A DNA stretch of 64,000 nucleotides from Galeruca laticollis (Eukaryota; Arthropoda; Insecta; Coleoptera; Chrysomelidae): positions 44,074,951 to 44,138,950 of the forward strand of contig OY998178.1 in NCBI GenBank assembly GCA_963921935.1, read 5' to 3'. Below the pieces are notes generated by a model that saw nothing but the letters and a program-made list of their open reading frames with translations, searched no databases and was not told where the DNA came from. Position numbers and translations under genes: made by a program. Of the stretch, positions 62,150 to 64,000 are shown in pieces (position 1 is the first letter of the stretch; the number at the start of each line of letters is the position of its first letter).

Positions 62150-62580
62150 AGTTTCAAGAATTACAGTAGTCAACGAGGAATGGTCAACCACCAGGATCAG
62201 AGAAGATCAGGAGAATGATCTCCACCTGAAGATGATCCGGCAATGGGAGGAAGAAAATCGGCGACCTACCTGGCAAGAAGTGTCAAGATTTTCACCGAAA
62301 CTCTAGGCGTATTGAGCTCAGTGGGGCTCCATTGTCCTGGAAGAAGGGCTGTTGAAAAGAGTCCTTGAAAACGATGATGGTGCCGAGATAAGGAGACAGC
62401 TAGTTATCCGGAGAACAAGAGTAGCTGAGGTACTGAAGAAGTTACACGACAGTCCATCGGGAGGTCATCTGGGAGTGAAGAAAACCCTTCAGCGAGTCTG
62501 TGAAAGGTTTTATTGGATGAACAGCTCCGACGATGTGAAAGGACTGGTGTAAGAAATGTACGAGTTGTGCTACGAGTAAT
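62150..62580 (+). pseudogene. Region before integrase and zinc-binding domain, copy 2
   Basis: VAVSRITVVNEEWSTTRIRE, then NDLHLKMIRQWEEENRRPTW, a stop near 62307, then GLLKRVLENDDGAEIRRQLV (62349 on) and LKKLHDSPSGGHLGVKKTLQ with FYWMNSSDDVKG, the HHCC-type zinc-binding domain of gypsy integrase. Stops at 62307 and 62552-62581 separate it from the catalytic core frame. Confidence 0.8.
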
Positions 62581-62610
62581 TGACCACATCGCAAGAGGAA
62601 GGCACCTATG

Positions 62611-64000
62611 AAACAGTACAATGTTGGAAGCCTTTCTAAAAGGATTGCTTTAGATATCGCTGGACCATTTCCAAGGACAGGAAATGGTAGCAAATACATA
62701 CTGGTTGTAATGGATTATTTCACAAAGTGGGTGGAAATTTACGCTATCCCGAACCAAGAGGCCACAACTGTCGCGTATGTATTGGTGAAAGAATTTATCA
62801 GCCGATATGGAGTGCCACTGGAAGTCCACAGTGACCAGGGAAGGAATTTCGAAAGCCATCTCTTCCAGGAGATTTGCGAGAAGCTGGGGATGAAGAAGAC
62901 CAGGACAACAGCATTACATCCACAGTCAGATGGAATGGTCGAGAGAATAAACAGGACTATTGGAAAATACCTGTCCACAGTAGGTTCCAGCCATCAGAGA
63001 GATTGGGACCAGTATCTTTCCCTATTCGCAATAGCTTATCGATCTGCCGTCAATGAGTCCACGGGTGAAACACCTGCGAAATTCCTGTTTGGACGTGAAA
63101 TGAGGCTTCCTTGTGACCTGGAGTTTGGCTGTCGGCCTGGAGAAGATCTAGCAGGCGAAGACTACGTGATCCAATTGAGAAGAAGGCTGGACGATATTCA
63201 TGAATTATTTCGAACAAATCTTCAAGTTGCCAGCGACAGAATGAAAAATCGGTACGACACGCAGGCCACAGAAGGCGGTTTTAAAGAAGGGGATAAAGTA
63301 TGGTTACAAAACCCGACGAGGAGAAATGGATTTTCTCCAAAATTACAAAAATCCTGGGAAGGTCCATACTTAATCAAGAAAAGGGTCAATGATGTTATAT
63401 ATCGCATAAGCAAAATCCCCAACGGAAACCCAAAAGTAGTTCACAAAAACCGACTAGCGCCATTCGAAGGAGACCATGACCTAGAGGAAGGATTAAACCA
63501 TATTCGAGATGTGTCTGACCCTATCTTCGATGAATTTATGGGCGCACATGGAGGTACCGGGAAAGCTAGATATGGAGGCACTTCAGAACAACGACAAGAT
63601 CTGTTCACTCTTCCGGAAGATTATTCACTGGCATACAACATCCTCGCCCGTCTCAAGAACGCACGAAGATTGGCATCCGTCTTTCGAAAGAGGTTCGGGC
63701 AATTAGAAAAACTTGAAGACCCGATTCCAGCCCCTGGTAAGACACTGAAACTGGAACATAATTCGCGGTACGTCTTCTACGTGGTAACTAAAAATGAATT
63801 TCAAGATCGATCTACCTACCACGATGTGTGGCAAGCACTTCGAAACCTACGAGACCATGTGTTGGAATCCAGCGTGAAGAAACTGGCTATGCGAGTAACC
63901 GTTGGATTGGCGAATCATCAGGAACATGGTAGAGATTATCTTTCAAGATACCGGTGTCCAGATATTAATTTGCAGCTACATCCCCCGTTATCAGTATCCG
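62611..64000 (+). CDS. Integrase core fused in frame to a macro domain (partial, open to window end)
   Basis: One frame is open from 62584 (after TGA 62581) to the last base, with the first ATG at 62611 (MKQYNVGSLSKRIALDIAGP). Integrase triad D15, D75, E111 with 35 residues between the last two (DD35E), HSDQGRNFES and SDGMVERINRT visible. The C-terminal domain is near residues 230-290 (KVWLQNPTRRNGFSPKLQKS, HKNRLAPFEGDHD). After a 35-residue linker comes a macro domain from about residue 325: QDLFTLPEDYSLAYN, ARRLASVFRKRFGQLEKLED, RYVFYVVTK, STYHDVWQALRNLRDHVL and SSVKKLAM. The following LDWRIIRNMVEIIFQDTGV (63902-63958) is in the +1 frame, so the domain end is frameshifted and the ADP-ribose loop is lost here. 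Confidence 0.82.
63583..63966 (+). pseudogene. Macro (ADP-ribose-binding) domain, gypsy copy 2
   Basis: The order of motifs follows small macro proteins of the OARD1 type, which remove acyl or ADP-ribosyl groups: an N-terminal D-L-F/Y strand, a SLA strand, the A-x-x-L-A-x-x-F-x-x-x-F-G helix (here ARRLASVFRKRFGQ), a Y-x-Y-Y-x-V/I-T-K strand, the TY-x-x-x-x-x-x-L-x-x-L-R helix, K-L-A-M and a final D-W-x-x-I-R-x-M...F helix. In cellular proteins the first loop is rich in glycine (G-x-G-I-A); here it reads ARRLA (ARGLA in copy 1). The phosphate-loop segment after KLAM is missing through a small deletion. Identification is by motif order, not by database search. Confidence 0.75.

Larger units (their letters stand above)
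61681..64000 (+). mobile_element. Gypsy retrotransposon with macro domain (copy 2), runs off window
   Basis: Begins (5' truncated) inside gag with zinc knuckles (61698-62072), passes at about 62140 directly into the pre-integrase region (SKEVAVSRITVVNEEW), then integrase and macro domain to the window edge. Sequence and domain order match copy 1 at 27856-31673, with copy 2 better preserved. Protease, RT and RNase H are missing at nearly the same right-hand junction as in copy 1. Confidence 0.88.

Overview
The window looks like AT-rich, intron-bearing arthropod DNA, most likely an insect. It has short introns with gt...ag ends, and many old mobile elements of families common in insects: BEL/Pao, Ty3/gypsy, Penelope-like, R4/Dong-like and other LINEs, hAT, Tc1/mariner, PIF/Harbinger, Merlin, and an insect DDE-type transposon. 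The order cannot be fixed from sequence alone. There are no rRNA genes, CRISPR arrays or bacterial operons.

The only convincing host gene is a three-coding-exon, minus-strand diamine (spermidine/spermine-type) N-acetyltransferase of 225 codons. Its coding exons lie at 44632-44372, 34361-34153 and 27748-27541, with intact splice sites and reading frame. Its two introns (10.0 and 6.4 kb) are packed with nested transposons, and its N-terminus holds an expanded SNGI tetrapeptide repeat. A small THAP-domain gene (52614-53380) is broken and may belong to a short terminal-inverted-repeat element.

Layout. 280-6365: a BEL/Pao relic split by a retroposed tRNA-Phe 5' half and by a gypsy element, which itself holds a solo LTR. 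8.2-12.9 kb: a LINE fragment, then an R4/Dong-like LINE bordered by (TAA)n and broken by two Penelope-derived hairpin insertions. 14.2-16.4 kb: Harbinger with an antisense MADF-BESS gene. 18.3-21.7 kb: a complete but decayed DDE-type transposon with 33-bp inverted ends. 24.8-27.1 kb: a Penelope-like element. 27.5-44.6 kb: the acetyltransferase gene with its intronic load (gypsy, hAT, LINE, 170-bp tandem repeats, mariner, Merlin, hairpin array). 45.3-46.6 kb: a LINE. 49.6-50.8 kb: an IS630/Tc1-like transposase. 55.1-61.3 kb: a LINE invaded by two Penelope palindromes and by a transposon with 0.3-kb inverted ends. 61.7-64.0 kb: a gypsy element running off the window.

The most interesting system is a gypsy-type retrotransposon family present twice (27856-31673 minus; 61681-64000 plus). 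Its Gag starts with a SAP-like motif, and its integrase is followed in the same reading frame by a macro (ADP-ribose-binding) domain. Both copies have lost protease, RT and RNase H. A second notable system is a Penelope-like family whose insertions are long palindromes with 12-13 bp target duplications and a hammerhead-ribozyme-like core at the tip.
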